Below, one piece after another: positions 34,996 through 44,965 of a DNA stretch of 64,000 nt. The notes under the pieces are model-generated. The model ran no database searches and was not told where the DNA came from. It saw nothing but the letters and a program-made list of their open reading frames with translations. The number at the start of each line of letters is the position of its first letter. The first letter of the stretch is position 1. This DNA comes from Clostridia bacterium. GTDB taxonomy: Bacteria; Bacillota; Clostridia; Christensenellales; Aristaeellaceae. The translations under genes and the position numbers were made by a program. The stretch is from assembly GCA_017512905.1 (NCBI GenBank), contig JAFWEL010000130.1:1-64000 (forward strand), read 5' to 3'.

Positions 34996-36267
34996 CTATT
35001 CATCGGACACGCCGTCCAGGATGTCACAGAAGTCGAAGGTGGCAAAGTAATCCTTGACGGTCTCCGCCCGACGGATCATCGAGAAGCTGCCATCGGGATG
35101 CAGCATGATCTCGGCGCTCTTCAGCTTGCCGTTGTAGTTGTAGCCCATGGAATAGCCGTGGGCGCCGGTGTCATGGATGACCACCAGGTCACCGTCGTCA
35201 ATCTGGGGCAGGGCGCGGTCCACCGCGAACTTGTCGTTGTTCTCGCAAAGGGAGCCTACGACGTCGTAGACGTGGTCGCAGAGGGCGTCCTCCTTGCCGG
35301 ATACGGTGATATGGTGGTAGGCGTCATACATGGCCGGACGCATCAGGTTTACCGCGCAGGCATCCACGCCGATGTATTCCTTGTAGATGTGCTTTTTGTG
35401 GATGGCGCGGGTCACCAGGCACCCATGGGGACCGGTCATGAAACGGCCCAGCTCGGTGGCGAGGTTGACGTTGCCCAGTCCCGCCGCGCCCAGCGTCTTG
35501 GCAAAGCCCTCCTGAATGGAGGCTCCGATGGCGCCGATGTCGGGCATGGTCTGCTCGGGCAGGTAGGGAATGCCGATGCCACCGGAGAGGTTCACCATGA
35601 AGATCTCCGCGCCCAGCTTCTTCTTCAGATCGATGGCCAGGTCAAACAGGATCATCGCGTTGGCGGGATAGTAATTGTTGTCGGCGGCGTTGCTGGCCAG
35701 CAGGGCATGCAGGCCAAAGCGTTTTACGCCCAGCTGCATCAGGCGCTGCACCGCTGAGAAGATCTGCTGCTTGGTCATGCCAAACTTGGAGGAATCGGGC
35801 TGGCCCATGTACACCGTGCCCACCAGAAGCTCTCCGCCGGGGTTGTAGCGCAGGCAAATGCGCTCAGGCAGCCCGCCATGGGCGGCGAGAAAGTCGATAT
35901 GGGTGATGTCGTCCAGGTTGATAATGGCGTCCAGCTTGCGGGCGTATTCGTATTCCACGGCGGGCGTCTCGTTGGACGAGAACATGATATCATCGCCGGA
36001 AAAGCCCAGGGCCTCGGCCATCTTCAGCTCGGTCAGGGAGGCGCAATCGACGCCGCAGCCCTCTTCCTTCAGCAGCTTCAGTATAAAGGGATTCGGGCAC
36101 GCCTTGACCGCGTAATACTCACGGAAGCCCTTGTTCCACGAGAAGGCCTCATGGACGCTGCGGACGGTGTGCCGGATGCCTGCTTCGTCATAGAGGTGAA
36201 ACGGGGTGGGGTACTGCGCAGTGATTTCCTTTAGCTTTTCATGATTGACAAAGGGTAACTTTTGCAT
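34996..36267 (-). CDS. lysA: Diaminopimelate decarboxylase-family enzyme
   Basis: 423 residues. The PLP-binding site is YAVKACPNP near 52. Other conserved parts are VDCASLTELKMA, GLHALLASN, NLSGGIGIPY and GVDACAVNLMRP..AYHH. The family decarboxylates meso-diaminopimelate to lysine. It diverges enough from standard LysA (DACAVNLMRPA where many have DAGMNDLIRPA) that a related substrate is possible. It ends in TAG, one of at least five host genes in the window to do so. Confidence 0.85.
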   Translation of the reverse strand: MQKLPFVNHEKLKEITAQYPTPFHLYDEAGIRHTVRSVHEAFSWNKGFREYYAVKACPNPFILKLLKEEGCGVDCASLTELKMAEALGFSGDDIMFSSNETPAVEYEYARKLDAIINLDDITHIDFLAAHGGLPERICLRYNPGGELLVGTVYMGQPDSSKFGMTKQQIFSAVQRLMQLGVKRFGLHALLASNAADNNYYPANAMILFDLAIDLKKKLGAEIFMVNLSGGIGIPYLPEQTMPDIGAIGASIQEGFAKTLGAAGLGNVNLATELGRFMTGPHGCLVTRAIHKKHIYKEYIGVDACAVNLMRPAMYDAYHHITVSGKEDALCDHVYDVVGSLCENNDKFAVDRALPQIDDGDLVVIHDTGAHGYSMGYNYNGKLKSAEIMLHPDGSFSMIRRAETVKDYFATFDFCDILDGVSDE

Positions 36268-36469
36268 AAGTATTCAACTCCATTTCTGCTTGTCATAATA
36301 GGCGGTTTATGCCCGCCCGTCAAGGCTGTGAGGCGTTCTTTTGTGTTAAGATGTTTGCATAAACACTTCTGAAAACCACAGCACAATTGTTAACACAGGG
36401 AAGTTGAAGAAAAAATGAATTCGTGATAGAGTAATCATGAATGCATGTATCTACAGGAGGTATGGCCCA
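36268..36469. promoter_or_regulatory. Divergent intergenic region with a weak rightward promoter
   Basis: About 200 bases between lysA and the radical-SAM gene. The best rightward promoter is TTGAAG (36404-36409), 17 bases, TAGAGT (36427-36432). GGCGG/CCGCC at 36301-36317 makes a small hairpin on the lysA side. No riboswitch is recognised. Confidence 0.4.
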
Positions 36470-38314
36470 TTGTCCCTTTCAGAGCGCATAGAGAACCTTA
36501 TGATGTCCGTACAGAAGCCCGTTCGCTACATGGGAGGCGAATTCAACGCCGTCATGAAGGACCCGGAGCGGGTGGACGTGCGCTATGCCTTTCTCTTCCC
36601 GGACACCTATGAGGTCGGCATGTCCCACCTGGGCATGAAGATCCTGTACAGCGCCATCAACGCCCGGGAGGACGCCTGGTGCGAACGCGTGTTTTCGCCC
36701 TGGGTGGACATGGCGGAGCTGATGCGCCGGGACGGCATCCCCCTGTTTTCACTGGAATCGCGCACGCCGGTGAAGTACTTTGACATGCTGGGCATCACGC
36801 TGCAATACGAGATGAGCTTTACCAACATCCTCGAGGCGCTGGACCTGGCGGGCATCCCCCTGCGCAGTGCGGACCGCAGGGAAGGCCCTTTCATCATCGT
36901 CGGCGGTCCCTGCGCCTTCAACCCGGAGCCCCTGGCCCCCTTTGTAGACCTGGTGGCCCTCGGCGACGGCGAGGAGGAGACCCAGCAGACCATCGACCTG
37001 TACAGGCAGTGGAAGGCCGCCGGCCTGCCCCGGGAGGAATACCTGCGCATGGCCGCCCGGATTCCCGGCATCTACGTGCCCTCGCTTTACGAAGTCAGCT
37101 ATAACGACGACGGCACCATCCGGGCTGTGACCCCCAGGCCAGGCAGCGGCGCACCGGAGATCGTAAAAAAGGCGCTGGTCAATGATCTGGACAGCGCGAC
37201 CTATCCCGAAAAGCTGATCGTGCCCTACGGGGAGATCATCCACAATCGCATCATGCTGGAGATCTTCCGGGGCTGCACCCGGGGCTGTCGCTTCTGTCAG
37301 GCGGGCATGATCTACCGCCCTATTCGCGAGCGCAGTATCGAACACTTGATGCAGCTGGCGGACAACCTGGTTTCCTCCACTGGCTATGACGAGATTTCGC
37401 TGATGAGCCTCTCAAGCGGCGATTACAGCTGCCTGCCGGAGCTGGCCCACCAGATGGTGGAGCGCTTCGCGGCAAAGCGCGTGCGCATATCGCTGCCTTC
37501 CCAGCGCATCGACACGGTGCTCACCGATACCCTGAAGGAGACCCAGAAGGTCAAGAAGACCGCCCTGACCCTCGCGCCGGAAGCGGGCACCCAGCGCCTT
37601 CGGGACGTGATCAACAAGGGCGTGACCGAGGCCGACCTGATCCGCTCGGTGACCGACGCCTTCGAGCAGGGCTGGTCGGCGGTGAAGCTGTATTTCATGC
37701 TGGGGCTGCCCACCGAGACGGACGAGGACGTCCTGGGCATCGCCGATCTGGCCCAGAAGGTGCGCGCTTGCTATTTCTCCGTGCCGAAGGAACGCCGCGC
37801 GCCGGGACTGCGCATCACGGTCAGCGCGTCGGTTTTCGTGCCGAAGAACGACACGCCCTTCCAGTGGGCCCCCCAATTGGATTACGATACCGTGGTTCAC
37901 CGGCAGCAGCTGCTCAGGCAGGCGCTGTCCAGGGTCAAGGGCGTGGATTTCAAATACCACGCGCCGGACCTGAGCTACATCGAAGCGGTGTTTGCCCGGG
38001 GGGACCGGCGTTTGGCAGAGGCCATGGAGCGGGCCTGGCGCATGGGCTGTCGCTTCGACGGATGGAGCGACCAGTTCCGCTATGATCTCTGGCTCAAAGC
38101 CTTTGAGGAAGAGGGCCTCGATCCTGATTTCTATGCGCTGAGACCCCGTCCGACGGACGAGATGTTTCCCTGGGATCACCTGGATTGCGGCGTGACGAAG
38201 GCTTATCTGCTCCGGGAGTGGGAGAAGGCCCAGAGGGCCGAGTGCACACCGGATTGCCGCAAGGGCTGCACGGGCTGCGGCATGAAGCGCTATGGCGCGT
38301 GTCAAGGACGTTGA
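36470..38314 (+). CDS. TIGR03960-type B12-binding radical SAM protein
   Basis: 614 residues from TTG at 36470, nine bases after ACAGGAGG; an ATG at 36437 lacks a ribosome site. It opens VRYMGGEFN and DVRYAFLFPDTYEVGMSHLG, the cobalamin-binding-like N-domain. The radical-SAM motif is CTRGCRFCQAG near 270. The C-terminus is Cys-rich (CTPDCRKGCTGCG). It is always found beside a DUF2344 protein, as here, and the pair precedes RNase G in many Clostridia. The substrate is unknown; an RNA or tRNA base is a guess. Confidence 0.85.
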   Translation: MSLSERIENLMMSVQKPVRYMGGEFNAVMKDPERVDVRYAFLFPDTYEVGMSHLGMKILYSAINAREDAWCERVFSPWVDMAELMRRDGIPLFSLESRTPVKYFDMLGITLQYEMSFTNILEALDLAGIPLRSADRREGPFIIVGGPCAFNPEPLAPFVDLVALGDGEEETQQTIDLYRQWKAAGLPREEYLRMAARIPGIYVPSLYEVSYNDDGTIRAVTPRPGSGAPEIVKKALVNDLDSATYPEKLIVPYGEIIHNRIMLEIFRGCTRGCRFCQAGMIYRPIRERSIEHLMQLADNLVSSTGYDEISLMSLSSGDYSCLPELAHQMVERFAAKRVRISLPSQRIDTVLTDTLKETQKVKKTALTLAPEAGTQRLRDVINKGVTEADLIRSVTDAFEQGWSAVKLYFMLGLPTETDEDVLGIADLAQKVRACYFSVPKERRAPGLRITVSASVFVPKNDTPFQWAPQLDYDTVVHRQQLLRQALSRVKGVDFKYHAPDLSYIEAVFARGDRRLAEAMERAWRMGCRFDGWSDQFRYDLWLKAFEEEGLDPDFYALRPRPTDEMFPWDHLDCGVTKAYLLREWEKAQRAECTPDCRKGCTGCGMKRYGACQGR

Positions 38315-38333
38315 CGAGGCAAAGGAGACAGAT

Positions 38334-39005
38334 ATGAGGGCACTGATTCGCTTTGGCAAGCAGCCCAGGCTGCGCTTCATTTCCCATCTTGACCTTCAGC
38401 GCTTCTTCCAGCGCGCCGTCAATCGCACGGGGCTGCCCATCGCCTGGAGCCAGGGATTCAATCCCCATCCGGTGATGTCTTTTGGCTCCGCGCTGGCCCT
38501 TGGGTGGACCAGCGAATATGAGGTGATCGACATCAAGCTGAGCGCGCCGATGGGGCGCAAGCGCACCGAGGACGCCGTTCGCGCCGCGCTGCCGGAGGAC
38601 CTGCCGGTGCTGGAGGTGCGCATGGTGGACGATCGCCACACCGCCCCGATGGCCCTGGTCCGGATGTCGGACTATACCGTGCGGCTCGAGGGAGAGAGCG
38701 CCTCCGCCATCCTCGGACAGATACCATCGTTCATGGAAACCGAAGTCGTCCCCGCGGTCAAGAAGACCAAGTCCGGTGAAAGGACGATCAACGCCAGGCC
38801 CCTGGTCCTGTCCATGGAACCCACCGGCCCGGACAGCTTCAACGCCCGGCTGATGCTCACGGAGAGCCAGTCCATCAAGCCCGAGCTGCTGGTGGACCTG
38901 CTGGCCGGGATGGCCGGGGTGGAAGCGCCGCGGGTGCGCGTACACCGGCGGATGCTGCTGGGGCTGGACGCCCAGGGCAATCCCACGCCGCTGATGGCGC
39001 TTTAG
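38334..39005 (+). CDS. TIGR03936/DUF2344 partner of the radical SAM protein
   Basis: 223 residues. ATG at 38334 follows AAAGGAG. The start RALIRFGKQPRLRFISHLDL and SQGFNPHPVMSFG are the family marks. It may deliver or bind the RNA substrate of the radical SAM protein encoded upstream. The gene ends in TAG at 39003-39005. Confidence 0.85.
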   Translation: MRALIRFGKQPRLRFISHLDLQRFFQRAVNRTGLPIAWSQGFNPHPVMSFGSALALGWTSEYEVIDIKLSAPMGRKRTEDAVRAALPEDLPVLEVRMVDDRHTAPMALVRMSDYTVRLEGESASAILGQIPSFMETEVVPAVKKTKSGERTINARPLVLSMEPTGPDSFNARLMLTESQSIKPELLVDLLAGMAGVEAPRVRVHRRMLLGLDAQGNPTPLMAL

Positions 39006-39018
39006 GAGTGGCAGGCCG

Positions 39019-40476
39019 ATGAAACAGGTACTGCTGATTGAGCGGGTGATGGATCAGACCCGCATGGCCGTGATCGAGGAGGGGCTGCTCTGCGAGCTGG
39101 TTTATCAGCGGCCGGACGACGAAAACCAATCCGGCAATATCTACCTCGGCCGCGTTGAGAATGTGCTTCCCGGCATGAACGCGGCATTTGTGAATATCGG
39201 CATGGAGAAGAACGGCTTCCTCGCTGCCGGTGACATAGGGCTCTTCGCCCAGTCAGACAGGGACCTGGCGACCCTGCTGGGCAAGGCGCGCATCGAAAAA
39301 CTTGTGCGTCCGGGCCGGGAGCTGCTGGTACAGGTCATCCGCGCCCAGCCCGGCGCGAAGGGTCCCCGGCTCTCCTGCCACATCACGCTGCCCGGCCGGG
39401 CCATGGTGCTGCTGTCGGGGGTGAAGTATGTCGGGGTTTCCCGGAAGATCAATAGCGCCGGCGAGCGCGCCCGCCTTCGTGAAATCGGGCTGTCACTGAC
39501 CGCGGATCGAACGGACGGGATCATACTGCGCACGGCGGCCCAGGACATGAGCGAAGAGAGCCTGCGGGAGGAGTTTGCGCGGCTTTCCTCCCAATGGGAC
39601 GGTATGCGGCGGCATTCAGCCCACATGAAAGCGCCCATGCGGGTTTACGACGACAACGACCTGGCCCTGCAGGCCATCCGCGACAGGCTCACCGGGGACG
39701 TCGAGGCGATCTGGACCGACGACGACCGGTGCTACGAGCGCCTGAAGGCACTGGCGGAGCTGTTTTCGCCGGCGCTGGCTGACCGGATTCAGAAGCACAC
39801 GGGCGAAACGCCGCTGTTCGACCTCTACCGGGTGGACAGTCAGGCCGACAAGGCCCTGCAGCGCTATGTCTGGCTCAAGAGCGGCGGCTCCCTGGTGATC
39901 GATGAGACCGAAGCCCTCACCGTCGTGGATGTCAACACCGGCAAGAATACGGGCAGGCGCGACGCGGACGACACCATCCTGGCGACCAACTGCGAAGCCG
40001 CCCGGGAGCTGATGCGGCAGCTGCGCCTGAGGGATATCGGCGGCATGGTCGTCGTTGACTTCATCGATATGCGCCGCGAAAGCGATCGTGAAGCGCTGCT
40101 GTCCGTGCTCCGGGAGTGCGCCGCCAATGACCGCAACCGCACGCGGGTGGTGGATTACACGGCCCTGGGGCTGGTAGAACTGACCCGAAAGCGGGTGCGG
40201 CAGAGCCTGTCAAAGCAACTGACTCATACCTGTTCCCGCTGTGACGGCAACGGCATCGTCCCTTCCCACGAGACGACAGCGCGCCGGGCCCTGCGCGACC
40301 TGTGGCGGCGCAGGCGGGCCGGGGATGAGACCGCGCTGGCGCTCGAGGCAGCCCCCGCCGTCTGCGGCTGGATCCGCAAGATCGGCATGCCCGAGGGCGG
40401 CTTACTGCGGCTGACGCCCGTCGAGACCCTGGGGGCGGGGGAATACAGATTTGCGCCGATTGACATGAAACGCTGA
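39019..40476 (+). CDS. rng: Ribonuclease E/G family protein
   Basis: 485 residues. An S1-like domain (about 35-120) begins NIYLGRVENVLPGMNAAFVNIG. The catalytic DNase I-like fold has VVDVNTGKN and GGMVVVDFIDM with the two metal-binding Asp. A zinc-link motif CSRCDGNG follows. It lacks the long tail of RNase E, so it is RNase G-like. It cuts single-stranded RNA in rRNA and mRNA processing. Confidence 0.93.
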   Translation: MKQVLLIERVMDQTRMAVIEEGLLCELVYQRPDDENQSGNIYLGRVENVLPGMNAAFVNIGMEKNGFLAAGDIGLFAQSDRDLATLLGKARIEKLVRPGRELLVQVIRAQPGAKGPRLSCHITLPGRAMVLLSGVKYVGVSRKINSAGERARLREIGLSLTADRTDGIILRTAAQDMSEESLREEFARLSSQWDGMRRHSAHMKAPMRVYDDNDLALQAIRDRLTGDVEAIWTDDDRCYERLKALAELFSPALADRIQKHTGETPLFDLYRVDSQADKALQRYVWLKSGGSLVIDETEALTVVDVNTGKNTGRRDADDTILATNCEAARELMRQLRLRDIGGMVVVDFIDMRRESDREALLSVLRECAANDRNRTRVVDYTALGLVELTRKRVRQSLSKQLTHTCSRCDGNGIVPSHETTARRALRDLWRRRRAGDETALALEAAPAVCGWIRKIGMPEGGLLRLTPVETLGAGEYRFAPIDMKR

Positions 40477-40490
40477 AACGAGGTTCTCAA

Positions 40491-41891
40491 ATGAAGGAAA
40501 GACCGGTTGTGCCCCAGGAGGAGATGCAGCGCCAGCAGGAGTTCATGAAGCTGGTGAACAGCCTGGAGAAGCGTCCCCAAAGCTATCATATCGTCTCCAT
40601 GGGCTGCCAGATGAACGAGCGGGATTCCGAATCCATCGCCGGAATGCTGGAGCAGATGGGGATGACCCATGCTCCCGTTCGCGAGGCGGCGGACCTGATC
40701 CTGTACAACACCTGCTGTGTGCGGGAAAACGCCGAGAACAAAGCCCTGGGCAACGTGATCTGGCTCAAGGAGCTGAAAAAGGTCAAGCCCGACCTGATGA
40801 TCTGCGTGGGCGGCTGCATGACCCAGGAAAAGGGCATGGCGGCGATGATGAAGGCCCGTTATCCCTTTATCGACCTGGTGTACGGCACCCACAACCTCTA
40901 CCGTCTGCCGGAGTATATCTACCGCGTACTGACGGAAAAGCATCCCGTGGTGGAGGTGATCGACACCGACGGCGAGGTGGTGGAGGGCATGCCCGAGAAG
41001 CGCAGGAACCGCTTCAACGCCTTCGTCAACATCATGTACGGCTGCAACAATTTCTGCACCTATTGTATCGTGCCCTATGTGCGGGGCCGTGAGCGCTCCC
41101 GCACGCCGGAGGCCGTCATCGCCGAGTGCGTGCGATTGCAGGACGAGGGCGCCCAGGAGATCATGCTGCTGGGGCAGAATGTCAACTCCTACCGGGGCGG
41201 CGGCGCGGAATTTGCCGAGCTGCTCTACCGGATCGACCGGCTGGGCATTCCCCGGATCAGGTTCATGACTTCCCACCCCAAGGACCTTTCCGACGAGCTG
41301 ATTCACGCCTTCGGGGAGCTTAAGCACCTGATGCCCCAGCTGCACCTGCCGGTACAGGCGGGCAGCGACGAGATTCTGCGGCGCATGAACCGGAGCTACA
41401 CCCGGGAACACTATCTGGACCTGGTGCGTAGGCTGCGGGCCGTCTGTCCGGACATTGGCCTGACCAGCGACATCATCGTCGGCTTCCCCGGCGAGACGCT
41501 GGAACAGTTTGAAGAGACGATGTCCCTGGTCCGCGAGGTCCGCTTCGACGCCTCCTACACCTTCATCTATTCGCCACGCAAGGGCACCAGGGCCGCGACC
41601 TATCCGGACGACACGCCCTATGAGGTCAAGAGCGAACGGATACAGCGCCTGATCGACCTGCAGCAGGCCATTGCCCTCCAGGTGCTGGAGGCCCAGGTAG
41701 GGAAGCGGGAGCGCGTGCTGGTGGAGGCCGTCTCCACCCGCGACAGCGCCTCTGTGGGCGGCAAGACCCCCAGGGGGCACATGGTCAACTTCGCCGGGGA
41801 CAGCACATTGATCGGACAGTTTGCCGACGTGGAAATCACCTCTGCCGGGCGCAATACGCTGCGCGGCAGGATCATCAATCCGGAGGGATAA
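40491..41891 (+). CDS. miaB: tRNA methylthiotransferase MiaB
   Basis: 466 residues. N-terminal UPF0004 domain (MGCQMNERDSE, NTCCVRENAENK). Radical-SAM motif CNNFCTYC near 187. C-terminal TRAM domain. It adds methylthio to i6A37 of tRNAs that read UNN codons. Those include, by its AAA at 36-38, the amber suppressor tRNA of the element at the left. The i6A base comes from MiaA, encoded downstream in the same operon. Confidence 0.95.
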   Translation: MKERPVVPQEEMQRQQEFMKLVNSLEKRPQSYHIVSMGCQMNERDSESIAGMLEQMGMTHAPVREAADLILYNTCCVRENAENKALGNVIWLKELKKVKPDLMICVGGCMTQEKGMAAMMKARYPFIDLVYGTHNLYRLPEYIYRVLTEKHPVVEVIDTDGEVVEGMPEKRRNRFNAFVNIMYGCNNFCTYCIVPYVRGRERSRTPEAVIAECVRLQDEGAQEIMLLGQNVNSYRGGGAEFAELLYRIDRLGIPRIRFMTSHPKDLSDELIHAFGELKHLMPQLHLPVQAGSDEILRRMNRSYTREHYLDLVRRLRAVCPDIGLTSDIIVGFPGETLEQFEETMSLVREVRFDASYTFIYSPRKGTRAATYPDDTPYEVKSERIQRLIDLQQAIALQVLEAQVGKRERVLVEAVSTRDSASVGGKTPRGHMVNFAGDSTLIGQFADVEITSAGRNTLRGRIINPEG

Positions 41892-41895
41892 GCAT

Positions 41896-42291
41896 ATGGA
41901 TGCAGTATTTCAAAAGACCCGCGAGCTGGGCCAGGCGCTGATGGAGAGCGAGGCCTACCTGAAGATGAAGGCCGCGGAGGACAAGGCCATGCAGAACGAG
42001 GAAGCCGCGAGGGCGATGGGCGAGTACCTGGAAAAGCGCCAGGAGCTCCAGGGCATGATGCAGTCTGAAAACCCCGATCCCGGCGCGTTGAAGCGCATTT
42101 CCGACGAGATGGACGCGGCCCAGGAGCGGCTCCAGATGATGGATGATATCGTGGCGCTGACTGAAGCGCGCAACGCTTTCAACGCCCTGATCGGACAGAT
42201 CAACCAGGTGCTGCAGTTCATCGTCACCGGCGAAATGCAGCAGCCCGAGGGCTGCTCCGGCAGCTGCGCGTCCTGTTCCGGATGCCATTGA
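41896..42291 (+). CDS. YlbF/RicF-like protein with cysteine-rich tail
   Basis: 131 residues. ATG follows GGAGG. Helical YlbF domain (VFQKTRELGQALMES..YLKMKAAEDKA). The tail CSGSCASCSGCH could bind an Fe-S cluster, as in the Ric complex of Firmicutes that affects RNase Y and sporulation. It lies between miaB and mutS. Confidence 0.83.
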   Translation: MDAVFQKTRELGQALMESEAYLKMKAAEDKAMQNEEAARAMGEYLEKRQELQGMMQSENPDPGALKRISDEMDAAQERLQMMDDIVALTEARNAFNALIGQINQVLQFIVTGEMQQPEGCSGSCASCSGCH

Positions 42292-42358
42292 TGCTGTGCT
42301 GTGACGGCACATGCGCTGTCGCTACAAGCGTACCACTTAACAAAGCGAGGTGACCCCC

Positions 42359-44950
42359 ATGCCTGTGACGCCGATGATGCAGCAGTACCTGAACATCAAG
42401 GAGCAATATCCCGGAACGATACTGTTCTATCGCCTGGGAGACTTCTACGAGATGTTCTTCGAGGACGCGAAGCTGGTCTCCCGGGAGCTGGAGCTGACGC
42501 TGACGGGCAAGGACTGCGGCCTGTCCGAGCGGGCTCCCATGTGCGGGGTGCCCTACCACGCGGTGGATACCTATCTGCAAAAGCTGATCGAAAAGGGCTA
42601 CAAGGTAGCCATTTGCGAGCAGATGACCGACCCGGCCACCACCAAGGGATTGGTGGAGCGGGAGGTCATTCGCGTGGTGACGCCGGGCACGGTGATCGAG
42701 AGCAACATGCTCGAGGACCGCAAGGCCAACTACATCGCGGCCCTGTGTCTCCAGAAAAACCGGGCCGGTTTCGCCTTCTGCGATGTCTCCACGGGCGAGT
42801 TTTCCCTCTGCCAGATCCAGGATATCCGTTCGAATCTTTCCGACGAGCTGGCGCGCCTTGCGCCCAGCGAGGTGATCGTCAACGATCTGCAGGCCTTCGC
42901 CGAGCTGGAGCCGGAGCGTGCCCAGAAGGCGGAATGCCTCGACGCGGAGCAATTCACCTATGGCATCGCCGCGAAGGTGATGACTGCCCACTTCGGCAAG
43001 TCGATCTCCGAGCTGGGCTTTGACGGCCAGCGGCTGGCGGTTTGCGCCGGCGGCGCGCTGCTGGGCTACCTGACCCGGACCCAGAAGAACGCACTGAGCC
43101 ACATACTGACCGCGAAGCCCTATGAAAGCGCGGACTACATGGCGCTGGACCGGGTGGCCCTGCGCAACCTGGAGCTGGTGGAGACCGCCCGGGGCAAGAG
43201 CCGCAAGGGCTCCCTGCTGTGGATACTGGACAAGACCGGCACCGCCATGGGCAGCCGCCTGCTGCGTGCCTGGATCGAACGCCCATTGAAGGACAAAGCG
43301 CAGATCGAGGCCCGTCTGGACGCCGTCGGGGAGCTGATCGAGAACCCCATGACCGCCGACAGCCTGCGACAGACCTTCGACAGCGTCTACGACATCGAAC
43401 GGCTGCTCAGCAGGATCGCCTACGACACCGTCAACGCCAGGGATTGCCTGGCCCTGGTGACCACGCTGGACTGTGTGCCGCTGATACGGGAATACTGCGG
43501 CGAATTGAAATCGACGCTGATCCGGGAAACCATGGCGCTCCTCGACCCGCTGAAGGCCCTGACGGACACGCTGCGCCGGGCCATATCGCCGGACGCGCCC
43601 ATATCCGTCCGGGACGGCGGCATGATCCGAGAGGGTTACAGTGCCGAACTGGATGAGCTGCGGCAGATCGGCAGCCACGGCAAGGAGTACCTGGCCGGCC
43701 TTGAGGCCCGGGAGCGGGAGCGCACCGGCATCAAGAATCTGAAGGTAGGCTACAATCGGGTGTTCGGGTATTACATCGAGGTCACCAAGTCCTTCTATGA
43801 CCAGGTGCCCTACGACTACGTGCGCAAGCAGACCCTGGCCAACGCCGAGCGCTTCATCACCGAAGAGCTCAAGACGCTGGAGAGCAAGATCCTTGGCGCG
43901 GAGGAAAACGCCATACGGCTGGAATATTCCCTGTTCTGCGAGATCAGGGAGCAGCTCAAGCAAAACCTCGCCCAGCTCCAGGGGACTGTGACGGGGCTCA
44001 AGACGCTGGATGTGCTGCTGTCGCTGGCCCGGGTGGCCTCGGAATACAACTACGTGCGCCCCGCCATCAACGACGAGGGCCGCTACAGCATCGAAAACGG
44101 CCGCCATCCCGTGGTGGAAGCGTCCATCGGCCGGGAGCGCTTCGTGCCCAATGACACCACCCTGACCCGGGAGGAGCGGGTGATGATCATCACCGGCCCG
44201 AACATGGCGGGCAAATCCACCTACATGCGCCAGGTGGCGCTGATTGTGCTGATGGCCCACATGGGCTCCTTCGTGCCGGCTACCGCCGCGGACATCGCCA
44301 TCACCGACCGGATCTTCACCCGCATCGGCGCGTCGGACGACCTGTACGGCGGCCAGTCCACCTTCATGGTGGAGATGAGTGAGATGGCCACGATCCTGAA
44401 GTTCGCCACCCCCAGGAGCCTGCTCATCCTGGATGAGGTGGGGCGGGGGACCTCCACCTTCGACGGGCTATCCATCGCCTGGGCGGCGGTGGAGTACATC
44501 GCCGGTGAAAAGTGCGGGGCACGCACGCTTTTCGCCACCCACTACCACGAGCTTTCCGAGCTGGAGGGCCAGCTTGACGGCGTGGTCAACTTCCGCATCA
44601 CCGCCAAGGAGCAGGGCGAGGACGTGATCTTCCTGCGCAAGATCGTCCGGGGCGGGGCGGACCGCAGCTATGGCGTATCCGTGGCGCGGTTGGCCGGCCT
44701 GCCGAAATCGCTGATCGCCAGGGCCCGGCAGATCATGGCGCGGCTGGAGGTGGAGGGGCAGACCCGGGGCACCATCGGCCAGAACATACTGGACGACCGC
44801 AGGAAGCCCCAGGACCGCCAGCTGGGCCTGCTGGATTTCCAGCCCATGGAGCTGGTGCAGGAGATCGCTGCGCTGGACGTGGTCAGCATGACGCCCATCG
44901 ACGCGCTGAACAAGCTGTTTGAAATCAACGAAAAGGCCAAGCGGATATAA
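42359..44950 (+). CDS. mutS: DNA mismatch-recognition ATPase MutS
   Basis: 863 residues. ATG at 42359 after GCGAGG. The mismatch-binding residues are FYEMFF near 30 (F-x-E motif). Walker A is GPNMAGKST near 616, followed by DDLYGGQSTFMVEM, the Walker B LLILDEVGRGTSTFDG and ATHYHEL. It finds mispairs and recruits MutL, encoded next. Confidence 0.96.
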   Translation: MPVTPMMQQYLNIKEQYPGTILFYRLGDFYEMFFEDAKLVSRELELTLTGKDCGLSERAPMCGVPYHAVDTYLQKLIEKGYKVAICEQMTDPATTKGLVEREVIRVVTPGTVIESNMLEDRKANYIAALCLQKNRAGFAFCDVSTGEFSLCQIQDIRSNLSDELARLAPSEVIVNDLQAFAELEPERAQKAECLDAEQFTYGIAAKVMTAHFGKSISELGFDGQRLAVCAGGALLGYLTRTQKNALSHILTAKPYESADYMALDRVALRNLELVETARGKSRKGSLLWILDKTGTAMGSRLLRAWIERPLKDKAQIEARLDAVGELIENPMTADSLRQTFDSVYDIERLLSRIAYDTVNARDCLALVTTLDCVPLIREYCGELKSTLIRETMALLDPLKALTDTLRRAISPDAPISVRDGGMIREGYSAELDELRQIGSHGKEYLAGLEARERERTGIKNLKVGYNRVFGYYIEVTKSFYDQVPYDYVRKQTLANAERFITEELKTLESKILGAEENAIRLEYSLFCEIREQLKQNLAQLQGTVTGLKTLDVLLSLARVASEYNYVRPAINDEGRYSIENGRHPVVEASIGRERFVPNDTTLTREERVMIITGPNMAGKSTYMRQVALIVLMAHMGSFVPATAADIAITDRIFTRIGASDDLYGGQSTFMVEMSEMATILKFATPRSLLILDEVGRGTSTFDGLSIAWAAVEYIAGEKCGARTLFATHYHELSELEGQLDGVVNFRITAKEQGEDVIFLRKIVRGGADRSYGVSVARLAGLPKSLIARARQIMARLEVEGQTRGTIGQNILDDRRKPQDRQLGLLDFQPMELVQEIAALDVVSMTPIDALNKLFEINEKAKRI

Positions 44951-44965
44951 ACGGAGGATACGATA